Source: Rossellomorea pakistanensis (GTDB lineage: Bacteria > Bacillota > Bacilli > Bacillales > Bacillaceae_B). From it: a stretch of DNA of 64,000 nt. Where the stretch lies: contig NZ_JAFBDZ010000004.1 of assembly GCF_016908495.1 (NCBI RefSeq), positions 372,001 to 436,000 on the forward strand. The letters are read 5' to 3'. Below are positions 17,392 to 26,000 of the stretch, in pieces. Below the pieces are notes generated by a model. The model was not told where the DNA came from. It searched no databases and saw nothing but the letters and a program-made list of their open reading frames with translations. A program made the translations under genes and the position numbers. Numbering within the stretch: position 1 is the first letter of the stretch; the number at the start of each line of letters is the position of its first letter.

Positions 17392-18375
17392 CTATATTTC
17401 AATCTCGATCCCAACATTCCGTTCTTTCGATTGAAAATAAACACCTTTTGCCACTGCGAGGTCAAAATAAGCAGCACCGACTGATTTAAAGAAAGTGATT
17501 TCTTCTTCATGTTCCCTTCCTGTTTTCATTAGATTTGCTAGCTCATAAAGCTCTCCATAAATATCGTTAAACGACCATGTTCCCTGATTAGCTGCATGAA
17601 TAAGTTCACCTGCTTCATCCTTTACGCCGGCTAAATCATCGACGATTATTTTAGAAGAGCGTGAAACCGTTGTATGATCCACTTCTCTCATATGCGGTAA
17701 ATAAGACCCAACCCCGTTAATGTGTGTACCTGGCTTTAAATCCTGTCCATTAAATACAGGCTCGTTGGAACGAGTTGCACAGCAAATAATATCTGCTTGA
17801 CGAACAGCTGTTGATACATCCTCGATCACTTCAAAAGGAAGGGTTACTCCGAATGCCCTTAGCTTTTCACCAAACTTTTCTGCTTTCTCTGGGGTTCGAT
17901 TTACTAATAAAATTCGATCAATGTCCCTAACAGCTAACACACCAAGTGCTTGTTCAAATCCCATTGCTCCCGTGCCGATAATAGTGAGAACCCTGGCGTC
18001 TTTCCGTGCAAAAAAGTCTGTAGCAATACCGCTCAGTGCCCCCGTTCGAAGTCGTGTTAAATAAGAAGCATTCATCATGGCTAAATGCTCACCATTTTCT
18101 GCATCCGACAGCAAAATGACTCCTTGTGTCGTTGCCTTGCCCACTAAAGGATTTTTCGGAAAAATGGTCACAACTTTCACCGCCGTAACTTCGTTAGATA
18201 AATCTGCACTTGGCATATAAAGGGCGGATGCCTCGTGCTGCGGAAAATCAAGTACTGTACGATGAGGATTATTAATTTTTTCAGCGCCATATGCATGTAA
18301 TACCGCTTTCACATCCGCTATTGCGTCCTTCATTCCATATGATTGTTGAATTTCGTTTTCATTTATGATCAACAT
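17392..18375 (-). CDS. Ornithine cyclodeaminase / mu-crystallin family NAD(P) enzyme
   Basis: A 327-residue enzyme with the family's N-terminal substrate domain (PHRTVLDF, ALYMPSAD, KVVTIFPKNP) and a Rossmann domain with TIIGTGAMGFEQALGVL near residue 135 and LVNRTPEKAEKFGEKL. Members act as ornithine cyclodeaminase, alanine dehydrogenase, ketimine reductase or related imino-acid reductases; the exact substrate cannot be read from motifs. It lies 34 bases downstream of an MFS transporter gene on the same strand, suggesting uptake and conversion of an amino or imino acid. AGGAGG precedes the ATG. Confidence 0.87.
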   Translation of the reverse strand: MLIINENEIQQSYGMKDAIADVKAVLHAYGAEKINNPHRTVLDFPQHEASALYMPSADLSNEVTAVKVVTIFPKNPLVGKATTQGVILLSDAENGEHLAMMNASYLTRLRTGALSGIATDFFARKDARVLTIIGTGAMGFEQALGVLAVRDIDRILLVNRTPEKAEKFGEKLRAFGVTLPFEVIEDVSTAVRQADIICCATRSNEPVFNGQDLKPGTHINGVGSYLPHMREVDHTTVSRSSKIIVDDLAGVKDEAGELIHAANQGTWSFNDIYGELYELANLMKTGREHEEEITFFKSVGAAYFDLAVAKGVYFQSKERNVGIEIEI

Positions 18376-18409
18376 TCGATTTTCCTCCTTGAAGCAAATG
18401 AACCATCGT

Positions 18410-19708
18410 TTACATTGCTTTACTATTATACGATTCGTCTAATTTCTGATTGCTTCGATCTTTTACTGCCCAAATGGCTGCCAGTGAGAGAACCGCTGTA
18501 AAAATAATATAAATAGCGACAGGAACATAAGAGTTATTAAACTTGCTAAGTAAAGCCGTTGCAACTAACGGAGCTGTCCCTCCTGCCAGAGCAGCACCGA
18601 TTTGATATCCGAGTGTAATACCAGTGTAACGGATTTTTGCATCAAAAATCTCCGAAAACATAGTGCCAAGAACTGCTGTAATGGGTGCCCAAATAATCCC
18701 TAAACCTATCACGGTAGCAATCATTAATAGCAGTACCGATTTTTGCTGCAACATCCAGAAATATGGGAACGCAAATATGGCCATTCCAATCGTTCCGAAT
18801 ATGTACAACTTTTTGCGACCAATTTTATCAGATAAATTCCCCATAATTGGGATTAAAATCGTCGTTATAACCGTTGCGATCATGACGGCCGTTAATGTGG
18901 CAGTCCTTGAGAATCCCAAATTTGACGTTGCGTATGATACGACAAAAGTGCTGAAGATATAAAATGGAGCTGTTTCTACGACTTTGGCTCCCACGGCAAT
19001 AATCACTTCACGCCAATAATTCTTAAGCGTTTCTATAATTGGGAGCTTTGGAACTTCTCCAGACTCCTGTACTTTTTTAAAAGATGGTGTTTCATCAATT
19101 CCTTTACGAATCCATAAGCCAAAAATAACAAGTAGAGCACTTATGATGAATGGTACACGCCATCCCCAAGTCATGAATGCGTTTTCAGGCAGCAGTGTCA
19201 TAATCGATAAGGCAATCGTTCCAAGCAGCATCCCTATCGTCACACCCATCTGAGGAATGGCACCGAACAAGCCCCTTTTTTCATCAGGTGCATATTCAAC
19301 CGCTAACAGTAGAGCACCTCCCCATTCACCACCAATTCCTAGACCTTGAACTAAGCGTAAAGTGATTAATAAAATCGGCGCCCAAATCCCAACGGCTTGA
19401 TACGTTGGAAGAAGTCCCATCCCAAATGTGGCAATCCCCATCAAACTAAGTGTTAATACAAGTGTTTTCTTTCTTCCAATGCGGTCGCCAATGTGGCTAA
19501 AGATCACACCGCCAAAAGGGCGGATAAAGAATGCTAGCGCAAAAGAAGCATAGGAAAGCAAAAGTCCAATTGTTGGATCCTCATTCACAAAGAACAATTG
19601 GTTAAATACGAGTGCTGCAACGGTCCCATATAAAAAATAGTCAAACCACTCAATCGAACTGCCCACTAAACTTGCGATTAAAACTCGTCGCATTTGTTTC
19701 TTTTCCAT
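18410..19708 (-). CDS. MFS transporter, metabolite:H+ symporter type
   Basis: A 432-residue carrier with twelve predicted helices. The MHS-subfamily signatures are seen: SSIEWFDYFLYGTVAALVF in helix 1, FFIRPFGGVIFSHIGDRIGRKKTL at the loop 2-3 motif, and QGLGIGGEWGGALLLAVEYAP. Such carriers import proline/betaine, alpha-ketoglutarate, shikimate and similar compounds. It is operonic with the ornithine cyclodeaminase-like enzyme, so its substrate may be an amino-acid derivative. Divergent from an XRE-cupin regulator that probably controls both. Confidence 0.9.
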   Translation of the reverse strand: MEKKQMRRVLIASLVGSSIEWFDYFLYGTVAALVFNQLFFVNEDPTIGLLLSYASFALAFFIRPFGGVIFSHIGDRIGRKKTLVLTLSLMGIATFGMGLLPTYQAVGIWAPILLITLRLVQGLGIGGEWGGALLLAVEYAPDEKRGLFGAIPQMGVTIGMLLGTIALSIMTLLPENAFMTWGWRVPFIISALLVIFGLWIRKGIDETPSFKKVQESGEVPKLPIIETLKNYWREVIIAVGAKVVETAPFYIFSTFVVSYATSNLGFSRTATLTAVMIATVITTILIPIMGNLSDKIGRKKLYIFGTIGMAIFAFPYFWMLQQKSVLLLMIATVIGLGIIWAPITAVLGTMFSEIFDAKIRYTGITLGYQIGAALAGGTAPLVATALLSKFNNSYVPVAIYIIFTAVLSLAAIWAVKDRSNQKLDESYNSKAM

Positions 19709-19880
19709 CGTAAATCACTCCCCTAAAATTGAAGTATCACTTCAATTTATATTTCTCTCTATTCTAGATAATAAAGAATTTTCTGTCAATATTTTTAGGA
19801 GTATTATTGAAGATTGAACTTGTAACCAAAATTCTCATGTATAATGTAGAAAGATACTATATACAAAAGGAGACATTCTT

Positions 19881-20393
19881 GTGCCTTCTGATTCAATTGG
19901 AAAAAAAATAAAATTCTTGAGAAAAGAGCGAAAACTAACTTTAAAGAGCTTAGCCGAACAAACAGACGTTTCGATCAGCTTTTTATCACAAGTAGAGCGT
20001 GGAAAATCAAGCGTCACATTAGAGTCGTTAAAAAAAATTGCTGATGCTTTAAATATCAACCCAAGCTACTTTTTTTCTGAAAACCGCTCTCAAGAAAATT
20101 CAGATGCGAAACATGAACCATTTCACTATCAGGATTTATCTCACGATATTCGTGATGCTGTTTTTTCCCCCATTCTTGTCACTTTAAAGCCTGGCGAAAA
20201 TAAAGGAAGTGCGTTTTCCCACAGCGGTCATGAATTTATCTATATTATTGAAGGAAAGTTAACGGTGGAAATATACGGGGAAAGATTAGAACTTCATGAA
20301 CAGGAGTCGTTTATGTTTGATGCGAGAAAAGCCCATTACTGGTTTAACTTCTCGGATCAAGATGTACGTTTTTTGGTGGTGTCATCGAAGTAA
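19881..20393 (+). CDS. XRE-family regulator with C-terminal cupin domain
   Basis: A 170-residue protein. The HTH_3 domain covers about residues 6-62 (LRKERKLTLKSLAEQTDVSISFLSQVERGKSSVTLESLKKIADAL); the cupin about 95-168 (HSGHEFIYIIEGKLTVEIYGE, then an acidic strand and WFNFSDQDVRFLVV). This PuuR/SutR-like layout senses a small metabolite in the cupin. A GTG start has AAAGGAGAC six bases upstream. It is divergent from the MFS/ornithine cyclodeaminase genes, the most likely targets. A short hairpin with CCTCCAA/TTGGAGG follows the gene at about 20427-20446. Confidence 0.9.
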   Translation: MPSDSIGKKIKFLRKERKLTLKSLAEQTDVSISFLSQVERGKSSVTLESLKKIADALNINPSYFFSENRSQENSDAKHEPFHYQDLSHDIRDAVFSPILVTLKPGENKGSAFSHSGHEFIYIIEGKLTVEIYGERLELHEQESFMFDARKAHYWFNFSDQDVRFLVVSSK

Positions 20394-20579
20394 CGGAGAG
20401 TCTAAAAAGGCAGATCCTCCAAATGAAATCACTTGGAGGAGTTTAAGTATTTGTCAAAAATTAATAATATATCTTGTGGTCTTGCTGCATGAGTTTAAAA
20501 GTTTTTGAGTATGAAATGTTTCAGACTAAGAAGAGGATTGATGACATTTAATGTTTTAATAAGGCCAAACATTCGCAGC

Positions 20580-21944
20580 TTATCTTTCAAATGATGTCGG
20601 CTTCTTAACCATTTTTTGTTTCTTAATCTTTTTCTTCTGTTTAGTCAAAATAGTAAACCATACTTTTGGGTGGAAAAGGTGCAAAGGGGGCTTCAATAAA
20701 TTCATTACTCTAACTAATCTAAGATAAACCTCCGGATCAAAAGCCGAAAGCTGATATACTTTTTTACTATACCACTGTTTAAACGGCTGTAAGAGAGGTC
20801 TGGCCCCTTTAATATCAGGGTGGCGGAATGCCTCTGTAATGGCCATCTCCCATGGAGTGACAATCAAATTAGAAATTCTCTTGTGAAATGATTTGGTGAA
20901 CCCTTTATCAGGATAAGCAGAATAGTTAAAATACCTCTGTAACTCTAAGGCTTCCATAGCAGCGACAGATATCCCTTGGCCAAATACCGGATCAAAGCGG
21001 CAGTGAGCGTCTCCAACCACCAGAAAACCTTCAGGGACATCCGCAAGGTCAAAACGTCGACGCACCTGATAAGGAATCTTATGTATTTTTATCTCTGAAA
21101 TCGGTTCAACTTGTTCTAGAAATTGAAGCACATCAGGGACAGGTAACTTTTCGGCATAAGCGAAAAATTCCTCATTTGTTTTTGGCGCACGTTCGTTGGC
21201 GTAACCACTAAAGGTAACTGAGAATCGATTCTTTTCGATCGTTTGAATAAATGCACCGTACGGGTTTTCAGGGAAACTGGGAGAAATCAGAAGATTACAC
21301 CAGTCTAGAGGGTCCTCACTTTTCAGACGAAAAAATCTGGTGGCATAAAAAAGTTGAATCCACACCTTTTCTTCCTTAATCTCTACACCGTATGATTTAA
21401 GCCATTCTATATTCTTTGAGCCAAATCCGCTAGCATCAACAACCAGATCTGCAAGAAGTTCTTCTTCTCTTCCTGTCTTAAAGGAACGTACCCGTACTCC
21501 GGAAATTTTATTACGTTGATGATCTAATATAAGTTTCTCAACCTTCGTTTCGTACTTGGTTACAATATTAGAAACTTGATCAACACGGTGTTGTAAATGC
21601 CACTCTAACATAGGGCGGCTTTGTTGAACCATGACTAACTCCCCGGAAAACTGTTGCTTCCAGAACCCAAAATGATGCCACTTCAAATCTCGTGTAAAGT
21701 TATTTACAATACTCCCGTCTTCTATTAATTGATCAAGGAAGTGTGGAAACAACTTTTCTATTGCTTCTTCTCCTCCTTTTAATAAGACATGAGGATGATA
21801 ACTTTGTGGTACTCTCTTCCTTGGGGCTTTTTCTTTCCATCTTTGACCGGCTTCCAAGATGATTACTTGTCGAAAGGTATGCGATAGGGCTTTAGCAGCT
21901 AGATTCCCAGCGATGCTTCCTCCGATAACGATTACTTTCTCCAA
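20580..21944 (-). CDS. FAD-dependent oxidoreductase (monooxygenase/halogenase-like)
   Basis: A 454-residue flavoprotein. It has an N-terminal dinucleotide fold VIVIGGSIAGNLAAKAL, a middle strand LVVDASGFGS, and the FAD-ribityl motif FLVVGDAHCRFDPVFGQGISVAAMEA near residue 320, as in group A monooxygenases and geranylgeranyl-reductase-like proteins. The halogenase WxWxIP signature is not seen. It is on the same strand as the TOMM genes, 525 bases downstream of the SagB-type dehydrogenase. It may therefore be a tailoring enzyme, or simply a neighbour. TTG 21944 has GGAGG ten bases upstream. The basic C-terminal tail (KKKIKKQKMVKK) is unusual. Confidence 0.8.
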   Translation of the reverse strand: MEKVIVIGGSIAGNLAAKALSHTFRQVIILEAGQRWKEKAPRKRVPQSYHPHVLLKGGEEAIEKLFPHFLDQLIEDGSIVNNFTRDLKWHHFGFWKQQFSGELVMVQQSRPMLEWHLQHRVDQVSNIVTKYETKVEKLILDHQRNKISGVRVRSFKTGREEELLADLVVDASGFGSKNIEWLKSYGVEIKEEKVWIQLFYATRFFRLKSEDPLDWCNLLISPSFPENPYGAFIQTIEKNRFSVTFSGYANERAPKTNEEFFAYAEKLPVPDVLQFLEQVEPISEIKIHKIPYQVRRRFDLADVPEGFLVVGDAHCRFDPVFGQGISVAAMEALELQRYFNYSAYPDKGFTKSFHKRISNLIVTPWEMAITEAFRHPDIKGARPLLQPFKQWYSKKVYQLSAFDPEVYLRLVRVMNLLKPPLHLFHPKVWFTILTKQKKKIKKQKMVKKPTSFER

Positions 21945-22468
21945 TATGGTTCTTCCTCCAATCTTCCTGCAAGTATTCGTCGTCTCTCAATCATTATGGG
22001 ATTGTATCTTCCACTATAATTTTCTATACTAGAATCCCACAACCTCTATGGACATAAAAAAATTAACCGGAATTTATTTCCTGTATATTTCATGGTACGT
22101 GAATGTAAAACGAATGATTATTTAAAATAAGCTTTTTTTCACTCAACAGTGGGATTAATCGAGTCCCAGTGACTATGAATAATAGTAATCCATCCCAATC
22201 TAACCCCGAAAATACAATTGATCCAACCAATCGACCGCCTGGCATAGTCAGGTCATTTTTTAAAACAGAATGTCGCTTAACTTTTATATTGGGTAGACTC
22301 ATTCAAAAAACCAATGGATGGTCCATCGGTTTTCCATTTGTCGACTTTACTTTTGGGTTTTTAATTCATCCTTATTTCAATGATATTCTAAAAAAATGAC
22401 CTCTTCAATAAATCACAAAAAAATAACACCAAAGTTGTCGGTCCTTATCAATAAAACTTAATATTTAC
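21945..22468. other. Intergenic gap inside the TOMM locus
   Basis: About 520 bases between the dehydrogenase and the FAD enzyme. Open frames exist on both strands (22090-22302 minus; 22169-22399 plus, GTG start) but neither has a ribosome site or a recognisable product. No clear terminator is visible. A second short precursor gene was looked for and not found. Confidence 0.5.
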
Positions 22469-24034
22469 TTAGCTATGCAAACCTCCCCTCAACCAAGGGC
22501 GATGTTGAAAAGGACCGATTGGAATTTGGATTAGACTGGTTTTTCCTTGTGGATCCATCTTGTAAATCTCATCACACACGTTTACATCATACCCAAGAAG
22601 AGGATGCCCCCCCATTCCAATGGCTGATGCCGCTAACAGTAATCGTTGTACGAGCATACCTGCTTCCATTTGCTGGATACGATATCCTCTGTACCCTAGT
22701 TCTGTTTTGTAGTGATCCAGGTCCCCTGCTACATGCAGGCAGAGCGGTACTTGGAACAAATTCACATTATCTAGGGACATACCGTATTGCAGCTGGAGTC
22801 GATGATCTCCAAGGTTTACCTGTCGTAGCTCATGAGCAGCGCTGTCATAATGATAAGCGCCATTCGGAATTCCTTCCACATTATACAAGCAGCCATATAG
22901 TGACACACGGGACACTTGCTTCCTCTGTGCTCCATCCAAGTCATTTCGATACGAGAAAGAAGCTGTCACCTCCTTTAGCAATTCGGCGAGTTGTACATTG
23001 CTTACTTTTTCCAAAATGAAATCCATATCCGGTGAATATCGTTGTCGGCAAGCCGAAGCAAATTCATACGATAACCGCTTCACATCAGGTAGCGCGATCA
23101 CTCGGTCCTCACCATTCATATTCTTCTTTGTCTTGACCTCCCGAAACGATAGGGTAGATTCTAGCATGGACGCTTCATTCATCTTGGTTATCATCGGAAA
23201 CTCTAAGACCTTTTGTGACCGGACGTAATGATGATTTTGAATCGCCGGAATCTCCCGGCATAATTCGGTGGAAGTGGTGTCACTCCCTCTCATAAACCAA
23301 ATGGTAGGCTCCACCGATAGCGGGATAACCGCATACACGCTCTCCTCTCGTTCAGAAAGCCCGAGCAAATGGTTAATGGCGCGATCAAGAAATTGGAAGT
23401 ACACTCCCGATGCAAAGCCAAACCGTTTTCCCACTTCAAGTAGCTGCCCCAGCAGCACACCAGCATCCAAGCCTTGGAGACGGTAGGAAAAGTTATTGTA
23501 CTTAAAGAAATTTTTCCAAAACATGGTCGATACAAAAACAGCTCCAAAGCAAGTGGACACTTCACAACGACCACCAAGAGCTTGAGATAAATAGGAATCG
23601 AAATTCCCTTCACGCAATAATATCAAGCGGTGGTGTGCCACATCGTAATGGTACATACCAGCAGGTAGATCTGTAAGCTTCAGATACACGTATACTTCAT
23701 TTGGATACAACGCCCCACCGGAAGGAACAAATCGCCGATATGACTGCATAAGGTCCGGTGATTGTTCCGTAGAATCCAAGGTAAAAACGGAATGGGAAAT
23801 CTGGTTAAGTCCGAATACATACCAGAGAAAATGACCGATCCTACGAAGGTCTGGCTTTTGGGGTCCATCCCGTCCTTCAAGTGCCAGTGGTACTTCTGGA
23901 GAAAGCGGAACAGAAGGCAAGCCATGATAGAGCTTATACGCAAGCGGGGCATCTTCCCAATCCACTTCCCAGTTCTCTGGGCTTACCTTATCAATATCAA
24001 AATGTAGGTTATGCAGAAATGCCTCTAGACTCAT
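22469..24034 (-). CDS. SagB-type TOMM dehydrogenase (two nitroreductase-like halves)
   Basis: About 521 residues. It is an FMN-dependent oxidoreductase that would convert azolines made by the cyclodehydratase to azoles. Two tandem nitroreductase-like halves are visible: the first with SYRRFVPSGGALYPNEVYVYL near residue 100 and LQGLDAGVLLGQLLEVGKRFGF; the second with SRVSLYGCLYNVEGIPNGAYHY and IQQMEAGMLVQRLLLAASAIGMGG near residue 480. This double arrangement is usual in Bacillus heterocycloanthracin-type clusters. ATG 24034 is the start (AGGAGG seven bases upstream); the frame upstream of it is open but lies inside the previous gene. It follows the YcaO gene by 22 bases. Confidence 0.9.
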   Translation of the reverse strand: MSLEAFLHNLHFDIDKVSPENWEVDWEDAPLAYKLYHGLPSVPLSPEVPLALEGRDGPQKPDLRRIGHFLWYVFGLNQISHSVFTLDSTEQSPDLMQSYRRFVPSGGALYPNEVYVYLKLTDLPAGMYHYDVAHHRLILLREGNFDSYLSQALGGRCEVSTCFGAVFVSTMFWKNFFKYNNFSYRLQGLDAGVLLGQLLEVGKRFGFASGVYFQFLDRAINHLLGLSEREESVYAVIPLSVEPTIWFMRGSDTTSTELCREIPAIQNHHYVRSQKVLEFPMITKMNEASMLESTLSFREVKTKKNMNGEDRVIALPDVKRLSYEFASACRQRYSPDMDFILEKVSNVQLAELLKEVTASFSYRNDLDGAQRKQVSRVSLYGCLYNVEGIPNGAYHYDSAAHELRQVNLGDHRLQLQYGMSLDNVNLFQVPLCLHVAGDLDHYKTELGYRGYRIQQMEAGMLVQRLLLAASAIGMGGHPLLGYDVNVCDEIYKMDPQGKTSLIQIPIGPFQHRPWLRGGLHS

Positions 24035-24056
24035 CCTCCTACCTCCTAGTGACTGC

Positions 24057-26000
24057 TTATGGAAACGGATGTGGATGTGGATTGAGCTGTTCAAATGTGA
24101 GTGGCTGTTTCGTATAACCGAGTTCCATTGGTACCTTGAGCACCCTCTCAAGGCCTGTTACGCGGGTAAGGTGATGTCCGAATGTCATCGGTAGCATCCC
24201 TGGAATCAGTACTTTTACGCAGTACAGTCCGTTTCGCATTGTTTCCGTTGTAGACTGGTCCACCACTATCACATCGAGATTTAATCTGCGAAACACCTGA
24301 AGAATGTCCTCCAGATCATCGGACAGGTCTTCATGCTTTGCCTCCCGCTTAAATTCCTCAGCAAACGTTCGCAACGGACGATTTTCGTCCAGCAAAAACT
24401 CTAGGCGTTCTTGTGCTTGTGGCAAGCCGTACAGCATGCCATGATCATCCATTTTCTGGACCAGAGAAGAATCCTTCAACATCCGCATGAACTCTTCCTT
24501 GTTCGCCTCTAATTTCTCATCAAGCGTCAGCATCATGCCAGCCAACTCGTGAACAGCACTTTTCACCGCCCGTACTGGGTCAGGATGTGCTCCTGCAGCA
24601 CAGATGATATTCATTCCCTTTCGCTTACTATTTTTTGCCATCGCCCAAACGCTTGGAATCCCGTTCTCCATCGTCGCGTTATACAAATACAGATCATACC
24701 CCGCCACTGCCCGCACACGGTCAACCATCAAACTCAATTCTTGATTGTTAGCAGAATATGGGTCAAGACGAGGGAGCGGCAGCTGCCCATACCAAGTCAT
24801 CAGAAACGCATCTCGCTCCACTACTTCCAAAATACCGTAGAAAATGGCCTCCTCTAAACTTCCGCCTAACGCGCATCCATTAGAAGTTTCATAGACAAAA
24901 CCATCTCCGCAGCCCAAGCTGTAATAGGCAAGCAACTCTGGAACCAAAATTGGACGCTCTTGTAAAAACGAATAGCCCCATACCCAATTCATTGAACGAT
25001 CAGGATTAAACGGTTCAAATGGAAAGTTAGGTTGTTCATACTGTCCCTTCTCGTGTACCCCTACTTTTATTGGATTGAGAGCTTGATCCTTCAAGTTATG
25101 ATAACTATCATAGACCACTGTTCGTTTTCCACGGGGGGATATACCGCATGAACGCTCCAAACCTTCCAAAATGGCCGTCAACTCACTTATCGCATAGGAA
25201 TGAGTCCGGCCAGCTGTTCCCTCGTCCGCTGTAAATAACGGCAGATTTACCATGACGTCAGCAAACGGCGGCGCGAAATCATACATTTTGCCATTTAAAC
25301 ATCCAGTCCGTTGATCCAGGTAGTCTTTAGACAGAACCTTTTTCAGCTCCTCCAATGGACGACATCGGTATATGTTAGTACTGATTTTCGGACTTGGTTT
25401 CAATGTAATTTGCGCCAGAGTCGAGGAATCATTTGGTAAGGAACTACATACTGGACACAGAGAATCGGGTAGAATGAAGTGCCATGAGCTCTCCATTGTT
25501 TTCAGGTTGATCAAAAACACCCGTTCTTCCGAGTGGGCTAAGCTGCCTTGCAACACCCTCTGCGCCTCTGCCTCGAGTAGGTAAGCCATCTGCAAAAGCC
25601 CCGTACGCGATGCCCACGCATCACTTGACATTCCACCGTACTCCACCAGCTTCTGTTGTAGCTCCCACATTTCTTTACGGTCGCGTCCAGCCATGAGGTG
25701 TCGCATATCTGCACATTGAGAGCACCCCGGTGTACTCGGGCGAACTAGCGGCCCAATCACTCCTTGGCCAAATGATACAAAGCCTCGTAGCCAAGGGATA
25801 CCAGGTGATCGTAACACTTCTTCTGCCTTTTGATGAACGGAGGGATTCCAGGAATCATGCAACACCAGAACCAAATCAGTCACTTCCGGCACTTCCTCCT
25901 CGAAATCTGTATGTCGAACGATTTTGTACTGAGAGGACAGTTCTGCGCAAACGCGGTCCGCCAATAAGCCTTCTCCGACTACTACCACGACAGCACTCAA
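24057..26000 (-). CDS. TOMM cyclodehydratase, fused C-like and YcaO (D) domains
   Basis: A 647-residue enzyme that installs thiazoline/oxazoline rings on Cys/Ser of the precursor with ATP. Residues 1-230 form the E1-like C domain with two zinc-type CxxC pairs (C93/C96 in PGCSQC; C182/C185 in LCPVC). From about 250 the YcaO domain follows, with SYAISELTAILEGLERSCG, GCALGGSLEEAIFYGILEVVERDAF and GMLPMTFGHHLTR. The C-terminus ends in the proline-rich PHPHPFP typical of azoline-forming YcaO proteins. The TTG start overlaps the preceding stop (TTGA) and has GGAGG upstream, so translation is coupled to the maturation gene. Confidence 0.93.
   Translation of the reverse strand: MSAVVVVVGEGLLADRVCAELSSQYKIVRHTDFEEEVPEVTDLVLVLHDSWNPSVHQKAEEVLRSPGIPWLRGFVSFGQGVIGPLVRPSTPGCSQCADMRHLMAGRDRKEMWELQQKLVEYGGMSSDAWASRTGLLQMAYLLEAEAQRVLQGSLAHSEERVFLINLKTMESSWHFILPDSLCPVCSSLPNDSSTLAQITLKPSPKISTNIYRCRPLEELKKVLSKDYLDQRTGCLNGKMYDFAPPFADVMVNLPLFTADEGTAGRTHSYAISELTAILEGLERSCGISPRGKRTVVYDSYHNLKDQALNPIKVGVHEKGQYEQPNFPFEPFNPDRSMNWVWGYSFLQERPILVPELLAYYSLGCGDGFVYETSNGCALGGSLEEAIFYGILEVVERDAFLMTWYGQLPLPRLDPYSANNQELSLMVDRVRAVAGYDLYLYNATMENGIPSVWAMAKNSKRKGMNIICAAGAHPDPVRAVKSAVHELAGMMLTLDEKLEANKEEFMRMLKDSSLVQKMDDHGMLYGLPQAQERLEFLLDENRPLRTFAEEFKREAKHEDLSDDLEDILQVFRRLNLDVIVVDQSTTETMRNGLYCVKVLIPGMLPMTFGHHLTRVTGLERVLKVPMELGYTKQPLTFEQLNPHPHPFP

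Noticed and set aside
22090..22399. Overlapping open frames on both strands between the SagB and FAD genes; one with NxNPxNTIDP recalled GerPF-like proteins
   Set aside because: No ribosome site for either, the similarity is only a few residues, and the start would be an unsupported GTG.
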